Made by a program: the position numbers and the translations under genes. A model generated the notes under the pieces. That model searched no databases. It was not told where the DNA came from and saw nothing but the letters and a program-made list of their open reading frames with translations. A DNA stretch of 60,701 bases. It comes from Lachnospiraceae bacterium UBA3850. Its GTDB lineage: Bacteria > Bacillota > Clostridia > Lachnospirales > Lachnospiraceae. Positions 1 through 10,570 of this stretch are shown here, piece after piece. The stretch spans positions 1-60,701 of the forward strand of contig DGHK01000049.1 of the NCBI GenBank assembly GCA_002392655.1. Direction: 5' to 3'. The stretch's first letter is position 1. Each line of letters opens with the position of its first letter.

Positions 1-457
<457 letters not shown>

Positions 458-501
458 TTATAAACATATTAATTAAATACTTTAAATCGATTGTAAGTCT
501 T

Positions 502-1167
502 TTAGTTTACAACCTTAACCATAGCATGTCTCAGGACGCTGTCCTTAAACATATAACCCTTCTGCATTTCCTCTGTAACAAGATTCTCACCCTGCTCTTC
601 GTCTTCTTCATGAATAACTGCATTGTGGAAATTCGGGTCAAATTCTTTACCAACCGCATCCATAGGCTCAACACCTATATCCTTAAGAGCATCCATAAGC
701 TGTTTATAGATCTTCTCAATTCCTTCTTCAAATGCTGTTTTTTCATCCTGATTAACTCCATCAAGAGCTCTCTCAAGATTATCGATAACCGGAAGTATTT
801 TCTCGAGTGCTTCCATAGCTCCCTTATCAGCCATTCCGGATATTTCTTTTTCATTACGGCTTCTCATATTATCAAACTCACTGAGAAGTCTGGTATATTT
901 TTCTTTATTTCCCTCGGCAAGTTCTTTAGCCTGCTCAAGAGCTTCCTGCAACTGTTTGCTGCCTCGTCTGTTCTTCTTCGGAACAGGCTTAGGTCTGTTC
1001 TTATCAGCATCAGCAGGATCAATATTGATTTCTTCAGCTACGTTCACATTTGTACCCCCGGACTCATCGCCTTCCGTAGCGATGATTATTTGCTCCTTAG
1101 GAAGCTTATCGCCTTCTTTTTCTTCCTTAAGATTCTTGAGCTTTTCGTTCATCGATCTTTTTGCCAT
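502..1167 (-). CDS. grpE: Nucleotide exchange factor GrpE
   Basis: GrpE releases ADP from DnaK and so drives the chaperone cycle. The 221-residue protein has a long charged and disordered N-terminal part (about residues 1-70, rich in K, E and D). A coiled-coil stretch (about 70-125) contains YTRLLSEFDNMRSRNEKEI. The C-terminal beta domain includes the family signature around ILPVIDNLERAL, GVEPMDAVGKEFDPNFHNAV and KGYMFKDSVLRHAMVKV. Its start codon shares one base with the hrcA stop codon region, so translation of the two is probably coupled, and dnaK follows after 65 bp. Length is normal for Firmicutes. Confidence 0.97.
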   Translation of the reverse strand: MAKRSMNEKLKNLKEEKEGDKLPKEQIIIATEGDESGGTNVNVAEEINIDPADADKNRPKPVPKKNRRGSKQLQEALEQAKELAEGNKEKYTRLLSEFDNMRSRNEKEISGMADKGAMEALEKILPVIDNLERALDGVNQDEKTAFEEGIEKIYKQLMDALKDIGVEPMDAVGKEFDPNFHNAVIHEEDEEQGENLVTEEMQKGYMFKDSVLRHAMVKVVN

Positions 1168-2234
1168 TAATCCTCACCTCTTTTGTCTTCTTTATTCAGG
1201 AAAATGTTATCCAGCTCATCAGTAAGTGACTTAAGTGTTGAAACAACCTTCTTATAATCCATTCGCTTCGGACCGATGATACCTATGGTACCCTTCGCTC
1301 CCTCAGGAAGCTGATAAGTGGAAGTAATGATGGAACAATCCTTCATGTTCTGAACCGGAGACTCATCTCCTATGTAGATCTGTATGTTATGCTCTCCATC
1401 CTCCGATTTGAGAGTTTCATCGACCAGAGTATCCAGACCCTTTTGTTCCTCAAATGTTTCAAGCAGCGCTGTTGCCTTTTCCATATTACTGAGTTCCTGA
1501 TACTTCAGAATATTTGAGGCTCCGCTTGTGTAAATCTTCATTTCCTCGGCTTCTTTAACGGCATCAACAATTCCTTCAAATATGCTCTCGAGTATATCAG
1601 CATAATCTCCGGCCTGTTGCTTCATCGTCTGCATAAGCTCAATATTAATCTGATCCACCGATACTCCCTGAAGAAATGTATTCAGAAGTATGTTGAACTT
1701 CAGTACCTCTTCATTGAATAACGGCCTTGAGACCTTAATCAGCTTATTCTTGGCTATGTTGTCACCGACAACAATAACTGCAACAAGCTTCTCCTCATCC
1801 ACCTGTGACAGCTGTATAAACTTAACCTGCTTATTCTGCAGCATCGGCGATGTTACCATAGTTGCGTACTGGGTATTGTATGCCAGAACCTTCGCAACCT
1901 GCATAAGCAGTGCTTCGAGTTTATCAACTCTCTCGAGCAAGGCTCCTTCTTTTTTCTCAGCCTCACCCTTTTCATTCATAACCTTGTCGACATAGAATCT
2001 ATAGCCCTTGTCGGTAGGTATTCTTCCGGCAGATGTATGCGGCTGGACGATATAACCGAGTTCCTCCAGATCAGACATCTCATTTCTTATCGTAGCAGAA
2101 CTGAGATTCAGATCAGAGAGCTTGGATATAGTTCTTGAACCAACCGGTTCTCCCGTCTCAAGATAATTGGAAATGATAACTCTGAGGATGGTCTGTTTTC
2201 TGTCATCAAGATCATACTCTAAATCCTGAATCAT
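1167..2234 (-). CDS. hrcA: Heat-inducible transcription repressor HrcA
   Basis: HrcA binds the CIRCE element and represses the class I heat-shock genes. The N-terminal winged helix (about residues 5-75) contains DRKQTILRVIISNYLETGEP, VGSRTISK and the SSATIRNEMSDLEELGY recognition region. The rest is the GAF-like dimerisation part, ending in FLNKEDKRGED. I place the start at the ATG at 2232-2234 because GGTGAG lies just before it. The in-frame ATG at 2244-2246 has AGG directly abutting it, leaving no room for a ribosome site. The gene lies between its own operator (2266-2292) and grpE, so it is autoregulated. Confidence 0.95.
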   Translation of the reverse strand: MIQDLEYDLDDRKQTILRVIISNYLETGEPVGSRTISKLSDLNLSSATIRNEMSDLEELGYIVQPHTSAGRIPTDKGYRFYVDKVMNEKGEAEKKEGALLERVDKLEALLMQVAKVLAYNTQYATMVTSPMLQNKQVKFIQLSQVDEEKLVAVIVVGDNIAKNKLIKVSRPLFNEEVLKFNILLNTFLQGVSVDQINIELMQTMKQQAGDYADILESIFEGIVDAVKEAEEMKIYTSGASNILKYQELSNMEKATALLETFEEQKGLDTLVDETLKSEDGEHNIQIYIGDESPVQNMKDCSIITSTYQLPEGAKGTIGIIGPKRMDYKKVVSTLKSLTDELDNIFLNKEDKRGED

Positions 2235-2265
2235 ATTTCTCACCATCCTTTATTTAATTATCTTG

Positions 2266-2292
2266 TTAGCACTCAAAATAAAAGAGTGCTAA
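2266..2292. promoter_or_regulatory. CIRCE operator (HrcA-binding site)
   Basis: A perfect inverted repeat, TTAGCACTC then nine bases then GAGTGCTAA, is the canonical CIRCE sequence. It lies just downstream of the -10 box of the hrcA promoter and upstream of the hrcA start. HrcA bound there would block transcription of the operon until heat shock. Confidence 0.97.
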
Positions 2293-2303
2293 TCACTCTC
2301 TTA

Positions 2304-2332
2304 AATTTACAACTTATGCCGGGATATGTCAA
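2304..2332 (-). promoter_or_regulatory. Sigma-A promoter of the hrcA-grpE-dnaK operon
   Basis: On the minus strand there is a perfect -35 TTGACA (2327-2332), a 17-bp spacer and TAAATT as -10 (2304-2309). The predicted start point falls at the edge of the CIRCE element, as expected for HrcA control. Confidence 0.8.
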
Positions 2333-2362
2333 GGGCTAATTGCCCATAAAATCAAATATTTC

Positions 2363-3562
2363 TTATTTATCCAGGATAAAGTCTGACAGTATATAATTGC
2401 TTACATCTATACCCTTATCAGATAATCTGACACGGTCACCTTCGACAACCATGAAACCTTGATCTGTATATTTATTTATAACCTCACCATACATTTCAAA
2501 CATATCTCTGTTAAAACGTGAGGCAAACTCTTCCCTGCTGACTCCTGCAGTCATTCTGAGACCAAGGAACATAAATTCTTCTATTCTTGTATCTATATAA
2601 ATAGTCTGTATATCTTCTCTTAGTATCTTGCTGGCGCTGTCATAAAGTCTGACACGATCAGTATCCTTCGTAAGCTCTTCCCTTATATCCTCACAAATCT
2701 CGATATAATTATCCAGATGCTTGATATTCGAGAATCTCTCTCCCTTAAAATAGGAAGAAGCGCCGATTCCGAAGCCTATATACTGACCACCGGTCCAGTA
2801 AACAGTATTATGACGGCTCTCTAATCCGGGTAGTGAATAATTAGATATCTCATACCTGTTGTAGCCTGCGGACCTAAGAACCTTCTTAGTCATAGAGTAC
2901 ATAGTACGGTCTACATTTTCATCTGGGATAAGCGCGAGCATATCTTCTCTCTCACTAAGTGGAGTTCCGGGCTCGACCTGAAGTGAATAAACTGATATAT
3001 GCTCAGGCTTCATCTCTGTTACCTTCGTCAGAGTATCAACAAGCGTATGGACATCCTGTCCCGGAAGTCCACTCATTATATCAACACTTATATTTCTGAA
3101 GCCTGCACGTCTGGCATACTCAAAGCCCTGAAGAAACTCTTCATAATTATGGATTCTTCCGATACGCTTAAGTATAGCATCATCCGCAGACTGAAGTCCT
3201 ATGGAGAGCCTGTTAATCCCATGCTCCCTGTAAGCCAGAAGATCTGTATATTTGATAGTTCCGGGATTTACCTCGATGGTTATCTCAGGAAATCTATCAA
3301 GCTTAAATATATGCTTTACAGTATCCAGAACCTTTCCGATCATCGCTTCGTCAAGAACGGACGGAGTTCCGCCGCCTATATATATAGTCTTTACCGTATA
3401 TCTATCAGCAAAGGGTTTATACATCCTTATCTCGCTCATAAGAGCGTTGATATACTGTATCTGTTTAGTATTTGTCTCATCCGCAAATGACAGGAAATCA
3501 CAGTACATGCACTTATGCCTGCAAAACGGTATATGTATATATAAACTAAGAGCTTTTTTCAT
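2363..3562 (-). CDS. hemW: HemW-type radical SAM protein (heme chaperone, coproporphyrinogen oxidase-like)
   Basis: This is a radical SAM enzyme of the HemN/HemW family. The three cluster-binding cysteines are in HIPFCRHKCMYCDF near the N-terminus, followed by the glycine-rich SAM segment YIGGGTPS, then GINRLSIGLQS and GLPGQDV. About 400 residues with a C-terminal winged-helix part (MFLGLRMTAGVSREEF) is the HemW form, which carries heme, rather than the longer HemN oxidase. I choose the ATG at 3562 (MKKALSLYIH) because a GGGGG ribosome site sits six bases before it; the ATG four codons upstream overlaps that site. The gene follows lepA by about 30 bp, a pairing common in Firmicutes. Confidence 0.92.
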   Translation of the reverse strand: MKKALSLYIHIPFCRHKCMYCDFLSFADETNTKQIQYINALMSEIRMYKPFADRYTVKTIYIGGGTPSVLDEAMIGKVLDTVKHIFKLDRFPEITIEVNPGTIKYTDLLAYREHGINRLSIGLQSADDAILKRIGRIHNYEEFLQGFEYARRAGFRNISVDIMSGLPGQDVHTLVDTLTKVTEMKPEHISVYSLQVEPGTPLSEREDMLALIPDENVDRTMYSMTKKVLRSAGYNRYEISNYSLPGLESRHNTVYWTGGQYIGFGIGASSYFKGERFSNIKHLDNYIEICEDIREELTKDTDRVRLYDSASKILREDIQTIYIDTRIEEFMFLGLRMTAGVSREEFASRFNRDMFEMYGEVINKYTDQGFMVVEGDRVRLSDKGIDVSNYILSDFILDK

Positions 3563-3592
3563 AATAACCCCCAAATCGATCAGGACTCAGTT

Positions 3593-5410
3593 TTAGTCTT
3601 CATCATCTAGCTTAAGTACAGCTGTAAATGCCTGCTGAGGAACATCGACAGAACCAACCTGACGCATCCTCTTCTTACCTTCCTTCTGTTTTTCAAGAAG
3701 CTTCTTCTTACGTGTTATATCACCACCGTAACACTTGGCAAGTACGTCCTTACGAAGAGCCTTTATGGTCTCTCTTGCGATAACCTTGCTTCCGATTGCG
3801 GCCTGGATAGGAATCTCGAAGAGATGTCTCGGAATCTCTTTCTTGAGCTTCTCACACATCTTTCTACCTCTCTCATAGGCTGAATCCTTGAATACGATAA
3901 ATGAAAGTGCATCTATTCCTTCTCTGTTAATAAGTATATCGAGCTTAACGAGATTTGATCTCTTATATCCCTTTAGCTCATAATCAAATGAAGCATAGCC
4001 TCTTGATCTGGATTTAAGAGCATCAAAGAAGTCATATATTATCTCATTCAGTGGCATCTCATACTTGAGCAGGACTCTGGTCTCCTCCAGATATTCCATA
4101 CTCTTATATATACCTCTTCTTTCCTGACAGAGATTCATGATGGATCCTGTGTAGTCAGATGTAGTCATTATCTCAGCATCCACATAAGGTTCCTCCATAT
4201 AGTCAATCTCCGAAGGATCAGGAAGGTTAGATGGATTGGTAAGATCTATAACCTCTCCGTCTGTCTTATAAACCTTATATACAACGGATGGTGCGGTTGT
4301 TATGATATCGAGATTATATTCTCTCTGAAGCCTCTCCTGTATAACCTCCAGATGCAGAAGTCCGAGGAAACCACATCTGAAACCAAAGCCGAGTGCAATA
4401 CTCGTCTCAGGCTCGTAAGAAAGAGACGCATCATTTAACTGAAGCTTCTCAAGAGCATCCTTAAGCTCCTGATATTTGGCTCCATCCTCAGGATATATAC
4501 CACAGAAAACCATAGGTCTTGCTTTCTTATATCCCGGAAGTGCCTCGTCACACATATTATCAGCATCAGTAACTGTATCACCAACCTCAGTATCTCTTAC
4601 ATTTTTAAGTGAAGCAGTGATGTATCCAACCATACCGGCACTTATCTCATCCTGAGGGATAAACTGTCCGGCACCGAATATTCCGACCTCAACGACCTCT
4701 GCCTCTGCTCCGGTCTGCATCATATGTATGCGAGAGCCCTTCTTTACAAATCCATCAAATACACGGCAGAATATAATGACACCCTTATAGGAATCATATA
4801 AGCTGTCGAAGATAAGAGCCTTAAATGGCTTATCATTATCACCGGCGGGCGAAGGAATCTTCTCAACGATAGCTTCTAATACAGCTTCTATATTCAGACC
4901 GTTCTTTGCAGAAATTTTCGGAGCATCCTCCGCTACTATACCAATTACATCCTCAATTTCAGTAACAACACGATCCGGATCCGCAGACGGAAGATCTATC
5001 TTATTTATAACAGGGAATACCTCAAGATTATGGTCAATCGCCATATAAACATTTGCAAGAGTCTGTGCCTCAACGCCCTGCGCAGCATCAACAACGAGAA
5101 CTGCTCCCTCACAGGCAGCAAGCGCACGTGAAACCTCATAATTAAAGTCCACATGTCCCGGAGTATCGATAAGATTCAGGATATACTCCTCTCCATCCTT
5201 TGCCTTATAAATGATGCGAACAGCCTGTGACTTGATAGTGATACCTCTTTCTCTTTCGATATCCATATTATCAAGCACCTGCTCCTGCATCTCTCTTTCG
5301 GTAAGCGTTCCGGTAGTCTCGATGATTCTATCCGCAAGAGTTGACTTACCGTGGTCGATATGAGCTATTATACAGAAGTTTCTTATTTTCTTTTGATCAA
5401 GATGTGACAT
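3593..5410 (-). CDS. lepA: Elongation factor 4 (LepA), back-translocating ribosomal GTPase
   Basis: LepA is a 605-residue translational GTPase that acts on stalled or mistranslocated ribosomes. G1 is AHIDHGKST near the N-terminus, G2 lies in the RGITI segment, G3 is DTPGH and G4 is NKIDLP. The LepA-specific C-terminal domain ends in a lysine-rich stretch ([19 protein letters not shown]) and [11 protein letters not shown]. Length and all motifs are standard, and nothing suggests damage. It is followed by hemW on the same strand, probably on one transcript. Confidence 0.97.
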   Translation of the reverse strand: MSHLDQKKIRNFCIIAHIDHGKSTLADRIIETTGTLTEREMQEQVLDNMDIERERGITIKSQAVRIIYKAKDGEEYILNLIDTPGHVDFNYEVSRALAACEGAVLVVDAAQGVEAQTLANVYMAIDHNLEVFPVINKIDLPSADPDRVVTEIEDVIGIVAEDAPKISAKNGLNIEAVLEAIVEKIPSPAGDNDKPFKALIFDSLYDSYKGVIIFCRVFDGFVKKGSRIHMMQTGAEAEVVEVGIFGAGQFIPQDEISAGMVGYITASLKNVRDTEVGDTVTDADNMCDEALPGYKKARPMVFCGIYPEDGAKYQELKDALEKLQLNDASLSYEPETSIALGFGFRCGFLGLLHLEVIQERLQREYNLDIITTAPSVVYKVYKTDGEVIDLTNPSNLPDPSEIDYMEEPYVDAEIMTTSDYTGSIMNLCQERRGIYKSMEYLEETRVLLKYEMPLNEIIYDFFDALKSRSRGYASFDYELKGYKRSNLVKLDILINREGIDALSFIVFKDSAYERGRKMCEKLKKEIPRHLFEIPIQAAIGSKVIARETIKALRKDVLAKCYGGDITRKKKLLEKQKEGKKRMRQVGSVDVPQQAFTAVLKLDDED

Positions 5411-5432
5411 TATTTAATTCCTTTCAAGCCTT

Positions 5433-7607
5433 TCAGGTTTTGACCAGCTGTTTTCTGACAAGCTCGGCAAATCTGTCATTTTTGTCCATAAGCTCCTGAT
5501 AGGAACCCTGTTCAACTATTTTGCCCTTATCAAGCATGATTATTTTATCAAAGCCTTCAACTGTTGAGAGACGATGTGCAACCATGATAACAGTTGTATG
5601 AAGTTTATTTATATTTTCAAGAACCTGATTTTGAGTTATATTATCAAGCGCCGATGTAGCCTCATCGAGAATAAGTACATTTGGATTACTTACAAATGCT
5701 CTTGCAAGCAACAGTCTCTGTCTCTGTCCACCTGAGAAGCCGCTTGAATTAGACTCAGATATCTCGGTATCAAGCTGCAAAGGAAGTGTTCTTATATAAT
5801 CTCCTATAGCCGCTTTATCAACTGCGTCCCATATCTTCTCATCGGTAACAGGATGCTGAGTAGTAAATGTAACGTTGGATCTGATTGTTCCAGGGAACAC
5901 CTTGCTGAACTGGAATACAGATCCTATACATCTACGCAGCGAATTTAAATTCAAAGTATCAATCGGTTTATTATCATAATAGATATTACCTGAATCAGGC
6001 TTTTCAAATCCAATAAGAAGCTTAAGGAGCGTACTCTTACCACAGCCGCTTTCTCCGACTATCGCAAGCTTCTCTCCTCTCTTAACCTCGATATTTACGC
6101 CATCGAGACAGCCCTTAGAGCTTTCAGGATATTTGAAATACAGATTCTCGATTCTTATATCACCCGATATCTTCCTTACGTACTCAAGAACCTTCGATTG
6201 TTCATTTTCAGCCTTGAAGATAGGTTCGACATTTTTAGAAAGCGTACTCATAAGGAATATATTATTCATCATATCAGTCAGACTCTGAACAACCGTAATA
6301 ACAAGTGCATATGAGGAAACAAATGTCATATAGCTCTCTCTGCTGAGATTATTTACGGATGTCACTCCGAGAAGTGTTATGGTTGCAGCACTTGAAACAG
6401 CTGAAATGATAACATTCTGATATTTAAGGAAAAATGGCTGTTTATAATTAAACTGAAGAGTTTTTCTGTAAAGCTCAGCCCACTTAGAATAAACAGCTTT
6501 TTCTGCACCCATACCCTTAATCTTCTGTATACCTCGGATTGAAGAATAAAGGAGGTTACTGTTTTCCATATCAACCTCAAGAGCACGGGACTCATTTACC
6601 ATATAGCATATAGAACCGATGACAGAAACTATAATCTTGATACCCAGGAAAATCATAGCAGGCATAAAGAGCTTCGATGCTATAGACCTCATCTGGAATA
6701 GATATATAACAGAAAATGCGAGATCCAGCACTACATCCATAAATACATTCAGAATCATATCCGAAAGTCTTCCGCAGCTGTTAATTCTTTTTGAGAGTCT
6801 ACCGGAAGAATTCTTTCTGAAGAAGTTCTGAGGAAGATGGAGCACCTTCGCCATTATGGCAGATTGCATCTTCATGGAAACACGTATTTTAACCTTCGAC
6901 AGGATAAGCGACTTTATCATAGTGAGTGCTGCTCTTATGATACTGATCAATATGAACAACATAAGTGCCATCTGAAAGGCAGCAAAGAACTTATCCTTAC
7001 CCGGTATATAAACATTATAGATCCACTGATTGATCTTCGGAATAACATATCCAAGAAGAACTACAAAGAGTGTAGCAAGCGCAAGTCTGATGAGATCATA
7101 TATCGTCAGATAGCTGACTACATTACTGATAAATGTACCAATAATGGTCTTCTTCTCCTTAAGAGGTCTGTTGAAGATATAACAGCCCTTCTTCAGACTC
7201 CTGCAATACTTACCGGTCGCAAAGCCCGATTTACCCTCTGACGGACAGTACCACTTATAGCCCGTTAATGACGGAGTAAGCGCTACAGCTTTACCATCTT
7301 CTCTGAATGCCAGGATATACTCTGTCTTCTTACCAACATACATATCTACAGAATCAGAATAATCAAACATCATACCAAGAGGATCAAGCATGGAATTAAG
7401 CATATCATTTATTGTCATATGACCAAACTGCCTGGTTACATTTATACCGAACTTTTTAAGTATGAAAATAACGGCAGACTGAACCTCATCCATCTCATTT
7501 TCAACATGAATCATCTTGGCATCATTGATTATGGACTCATCTGCATATTCTTCAAGCTTATTATTAAATTCTTCCTTTTGTTTAATCGCTTTAGAATATA
7601 TACCCAT
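5433..7607 (-). CDS. NHLM-type ABC exporter, permease/ATP-binding subunit without peptidase domain
   Basis: This is a 724-residue half-transporter with a cytoplasmic N-terminal extension (about residues 1-160) of no recognised catalytic type. About five to six membrane helices follow (roughly 165-440), then an ABC ATPase. Walker A is GESGCGKST, the signature is SGGQRQR, Walker B is VLILDEATSALD and the H-loop is VAHRLST. The long N-terminal extension plus a neighbouring C39-like half-transporter matches the pair used in NHLM (nitrile hydratase leader microcin) bacteriocin export. It lies 24 bp downstream of the second half-transporter, so the two probably form a heterodimer. No precursor peptide gene is evident beside it. 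The NHLM family name is from memory of the architecture. Confidence 0.82.
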   Translation of the reverse strand: MGIYSKAIKQKEEFNNKLEEYADESIINDAKMIHVENEMDEVQSAVIFILKKFGINVTRQFGHMTINDMLNSMLDPLGMMFDYSDSVDMYVGKKTEYILAFREDGKAVALTPSLTGYKWYCPSEGKSGFATGKYCRSLKKGCYIFNRPLKEKKTIIGTFISNVVSYLTIYDLIRLALATLFVVLLGYVIPKINQWIYNVYIPGKDKFFAAFQMALMLFILISIIRAALTMIKSLILSKVKIRVSMKMQSAIMAKVLHLPQNFFRKNSSGRLSKRINSCGRLSDMILNVFMDVVLDLAFSVIYLFQMRSIASKLFMPAMIFLGIKIIVSVIGSICYMVNESRALEVDMENSNLLYSSIRGIQKIKGMGAEKAVYSKWAELYRKTLQFNYKQPFFLKYQNVIISAVSSAATITLLGVTSVNNLSRESYMTFVSSYALVITVVQSLTDMMNNIFLMSTLSKNVEPIFKAENEQSKVLEYVRKISGDIRIENLYFKYPESSKGCLDGVNIEVKRGEKLAIVGESGCGKSTLLKLLIGFEKPDSGNIYYDNKPIDTLNLNSLRRCIGSVFQFSKVFPGTIRSNVTFTTQHPVTDEKIWDAVDKAAIGDYIRTLPLQLDTEISESNSSGFSGGQRQRLLLARAFVSNPNVLILDEATSALDNITQNQVLENINKLHTTVIMVAHRLSTVEGFDKIIMLDKGKIVEQGSYQELMDKNDRFAELVRKQLVKT

Positions 7608-7631
7608 TCTTAAAGTCTCCTGTAAATCATT

Positions 7632-9773
7632 TTACTGAGAGCCTATCAATTTCTTATAAAGACCACCCATCTTGTAGAGTTCATCATGAGTTCCCTCCTC
7701 TACAACACGGCCATTATCCATAACATATATCCTGTCACAATCGACGATAGTCGAAAGTCTGTGAGCTACAATAACACAGGTTGTTTTCTTATCCCTGATA
7801 GATCTAATAACCTTATCCTCTGTAAGTGCATCAAGTGCAGAAGTAAACTCATCAAGGAAAAGCATCGTAGGTTCATGTGAAAGTGCTCTGGCAAGCTCAA
7901 GTCTCTGAAGCTCTCCACCTGAGAAGTTCTTACCATTCTCAAGCATGGTTGCACTATAGCCCTCTCGTTCTCTTGTGATACGGTCATGAATCTGCGCATC
8001 CTTCGAAGCAACAAGAACCTCATAATCCTCAATAGTCTCGTCCCACATCTTTATATTTGAATATATAGAATCTTCAAATACAACAGCCTCCTGATCAACT
8101 GTTGTTACAGAAGAATGAAATACAACGTCAGGTATCTCTTCTCTCCTCTTGCCTGAATAAAGAATCTCACCTGATTCAGCCTCATAGAGATCAGCCATAA
8201 TCTTAAGGAGCGTGCTTTTTCCGCAGCCGGTAGCTCCTACAAGAGCAACCATCTGTCCACGGCCAACCTTAAGGCTTACATCATTTACGGCCAGATCGTC
8301 TCCGCTATTATATCTGTAATTTACGTGATTTACCTCTATACTGCCATCAAGCTTATCAATTTTATCAAGATCAGTATCCGGGAGCGGTATAGGCTCACGT
8401 ATCTTTCTCTCATTTATATCATTTACTCTCTCTATGTTGGTTCTCATGGACTGGAGAGTATTTACTGAATTCAGACAGTTACCCAGGGAATTACGCATAT
8501 TGTTAAGCACAGTCTGAAACAGAGCCATAGTACCTATGGTGAAATGTCCATGTCTTATAAAATATGCCCCAAGGAACAGTTGCACTATAGTAAGTGCATA
8601 ATTATGAAGACTGTTAATGAGCGTCGTTATAGCTGATATCTTGAAACGAGTCATCTTGTTTTCATTAACATGTGACTGTGTCGAATACCATAAATTATAA
8701 AATGATCTCTCGGAGCCTGTTGACTTGATGGTATCGATCATATTCATACCATTAAGCACTGATGTGTTAAGCGTTCCTGAGCTTGTAGCCATACTTCTGG
8801 CAGCTATAGCATTTTTATTCTGATACTTTATGGATATAAACAGATATATGATCTCCACACCCAGACAAATAAGCGCAATGGTTGAGTTATAGCTCATGAG
8901 CATTATAAAGTAGAAAACAGTCATAAACACATCTATCACTCTCGGCACAAGAGACTGGATGATCTGATTATCGAGCTGTACGTTATTCTCAATTCTGGTC
9001 ATAAGCTCTCCGGCACTATACTGCTCAAAGAACTTAAGAGGCTGTCCGAACATTTTCTTAAAAAGTTTGATCCCTGAGGTTGCAGAGGATTTTCTGCTGG
9101 TAGACGTCACAAGCTTGGTCTTGAGAAGCGAGAATATAGTAAAAAGAGTCATAACAAAATACAGGGCAAACAAAAATACATAGTCTGTCCCGTTCCTATA
9201 TCTGTCATTTCCTATTACGTCATCAAGAAAGCCCTTCTGCATCTTAGAAAGTGTCAGATCAGTCATTATACAGAATAAACTGATGATAAAAAGAAGTACA
9301 AGCGCCTTACTGATACGCTTTATACGTGAAGAAAGCAGGCTGAAAAGAGACTCTCTCTTTCCGCCTGGTGTGAAATCCTGAGACTTTTGCAGTTTAAAAT
9401 AACCACCGCTATAAACAGAGATAAACTTTTCCTTCTTTAGTTTATACTCGCCTCTTGAAGGGTCAACTACAGTCACAAGGTCACCCTTGACTGACTTGAT
9501 CAGGGTATAGTATCTCTTTTTCCAGTGAACAATAAGCGGGAACTTTTGCTTAAAAACCTCTTCTATATCCGCACTTACATATTCTCCGGTAAGTCCATAG
9601 CTCTCGGCAGCACTAATTAACTGGTCAGGGCTTGAACCGTTTCGGGATGAAACACATTTGTCTCTCATCTCTGACATCGGCACAAACCGCTTGTGATAAC
9701 CAAGAAGCATACATAAAGCAGCAGCCCCGTTTTCACCGGGCTGCATCTGTATAGTAATAGGTATACTACTCAT
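7632..9773 (-). CDS. NHLM-type ABC exporter with a degenerate C39-like domain
   Basis: This 713-residue half-transporter has a C39-like domain at residues 1-130, six probable membrane helices (about 160-430) and an ABC ATPase. Walker A is GATGCGKST, the signature is FSGGELQRLELARAL, Walker B is TMLFLDEFTSALD and the H-loop is VAHRLST. The family's catalytic Cys should follow Q9 in the Q....(E/D)CG motif, but the sequence reads QMQPGENGAAAL, with Asn at 15. The catalytic His of the (N/G)HF motif is also missing (KKRYYTLI, Tyr at about 88). Only the Asp of VVDPSRG remains. The domain should therefore bind substrate without cutting it. The start ATG overlaps the stop of the LURP-one-like gene upstream, so the genes are cotranscribed. 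Confidence 0.82.
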   Translation of the reverse strand: MSSIPITIQMQPGENGAAALCMLLGYHKRFVPMSEMRDKCVSSRNGSSPDQLISAAESYGLTGEYVSADIEEVFKQKFPLIVHWKKRYYTLIKSVKGDLVTVVDPSRGEYKLKKEKFISVYSGGYFKLQKSQDFTPGGKRESLFSLLSSRIKRISKALVLLFIISLFCIMTDLTLSKMQKGFLDDVIGNDRYRNGTDYVFLFALYFVMTLFTIFSLLKTKLVTSTSRKSSATSGIKLFKKMFGQPLKFFEQYSAGELMTRIENNVQLDNQIIQSLVPRVIDVFMTVFYFIMLMSYNSTIALICLGVEIIYLFISIKYQNKNAIAARSMATSSGTLNTSVLNGMNMIDTIKSTGSERSFYNLWYSTQSHVNENKMTRFKISAITTLINSLHNYALTIVQLFLGAYFIRHGHFTIGTMALFQTVLNNMRNSLGNCLNSVNTLQSMRTNIERVNDINERKIREPIPLPDTDLDKIDKLDGSIEVNHVNYRYNSGDDLAVNDVSLKVGRGQMVALVGATGCGKSTLLKIMADLYEAESGEILYSGKRREEIPDVVFHSSVTTVDQEAVVFEDSIYSNIKMWDETIEDYEVLVASKDAQIHDRITREREGYSATMLENGKNFSGGELQRLELARALSHEPTMLFLDEFTSALDALTEDKVIRSIRDKKTTCVIVAHRLSTIVDCDRIYVMDNGRVVEEGTHDELYKMGGLYKKLIGSQ

Positions 9774-10276
9774 TAGAAGAAATCTCCATATTTATTAAGT
9801 GCATATAGTGCAAGTGCAAATGCAAGTCCGATAAGAACATCGGAATCAGAATCAATATCAAGGATATATGTTTCACACATATTAAGAGCCTGTCCGGGAA
9901 TGAGATACATCTCATTTCTTACAGTCATCATAGGAAGAGCTCCTCTATAGAGAACATATCTCCATGAAACTCCATCTCCCTCAACCTCAAGATCCTCATC
10001 ATAATCGATTACATATCTCTGATGTCTTGACATAGTATCACGTTCAACTGTACCGAACTTATCTCTGGCAGCGAATTCAAAATATGATCCTTCTCTTGAA
10101 ACCTTCTCCTGAACATAAGCACATTCATTTATTGTTTCAGCAAGGAATACCTTGATTCTGTGGCCGGTAGCGATAAAGTCGTCCTTTGTATAATAGACTT
10201 CTTTACCTCTCTCATTAAATACCCTGACAGAATCATACTCTTCAAGATCTTTAGCTTTGATAAATAATTTTGCCAT
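9773..10276 (-). CDS. LURP-one-related (LOR, tubby-like fold) family protein
   Basis: This 167-residue protein has no signal peptide. The pattern MAKLFIKAKDL, then VRVFNERGKEVYYTKDDF, then GHRIKVFLAE, and a C-terminal YILDIDSDSDVLIGLAFALAL helix fits the LURP-one/YxjI family. That family has a 12-strand barrel around a central helix, and its bacterial function is unknown. It opens an operon with the two exporter genes, and its stop overlaps the next start (base 9773). It might be a membrane-associated partner or a cargo-handling factor for the exporter; that is inference. The final helix is hydrophobic and could be buried in the fold or lie on a membrane. Confidence 0.7.
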   Translation of the reverse strand: MAKLFIKAKDLEEYDSVRVFNERGKEVYYTKDDFIATGHRIKVFLAETINECAYVQEKVSREGSYFEFAARDKFGTVERDTMSRHQRYVIDYDEDLEVEGDGVSWRYVLYRGALPMMTVRNEMYLIPGQALNMCETYILDIDSDSDVLIGLAFALALYALNKYGDFF

Positions 10277-10376
10277 AAATAACCCTCGCTTCTATAATTA
10301 CTAACCCTAGTGTTATATAAAATAACCACTCATAATTGTAACACAAATATGTTTATATGTATATTATAACATTGTC

Positions 10377-10541
10377 TTATTTTATCAGCTCCGCCATAGT
10401 TCCGTACAGCTTGTCGGGCTCTATAGGTTGCGACAGGTGTACATTCATACCAGCACTTAGTGCAAGCAGCGTGGCGTATACATTTCCTACGTTTATAACT
10501 ACCTTGCTGTATCTATCGTCATAAGCGTCGCTGCCCAGATT
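10377..10541 (-). pseudogene. C-terminal remnant of a response-regulator receiver domain
   Basis: A 54-codon open stretch with no start of its own ends at TAA 10377-10379. It translates to ...NVGNVYATLLALSAGMN then VHLSQPIEPDKLYGTMAELIK. This is the last alpha4-beta5-alpha5 part of a receiver domain, where the usual text is AL(S/T)AGMN.H(L/I).KPI....L. The conserved Lys before Pro is Gln here. A TGA (10542-10544) interrupts it upstream and no phospho-acceptor part is nearby, so this is a decayed fragment, probably of a hybrid histidine kinase or response regulator. Confidence 0.6.
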
Positions 10542-10570
10542 TCAGCCTATTTGACCTATGACCGGGATCT

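Noticed and set aside
5433..10276. Complete NHLM bacteriocin cluster
   Set aside because: No precursor peptide or modifying enzyme is visible, and the C39 domain lacks its catalytic residues.
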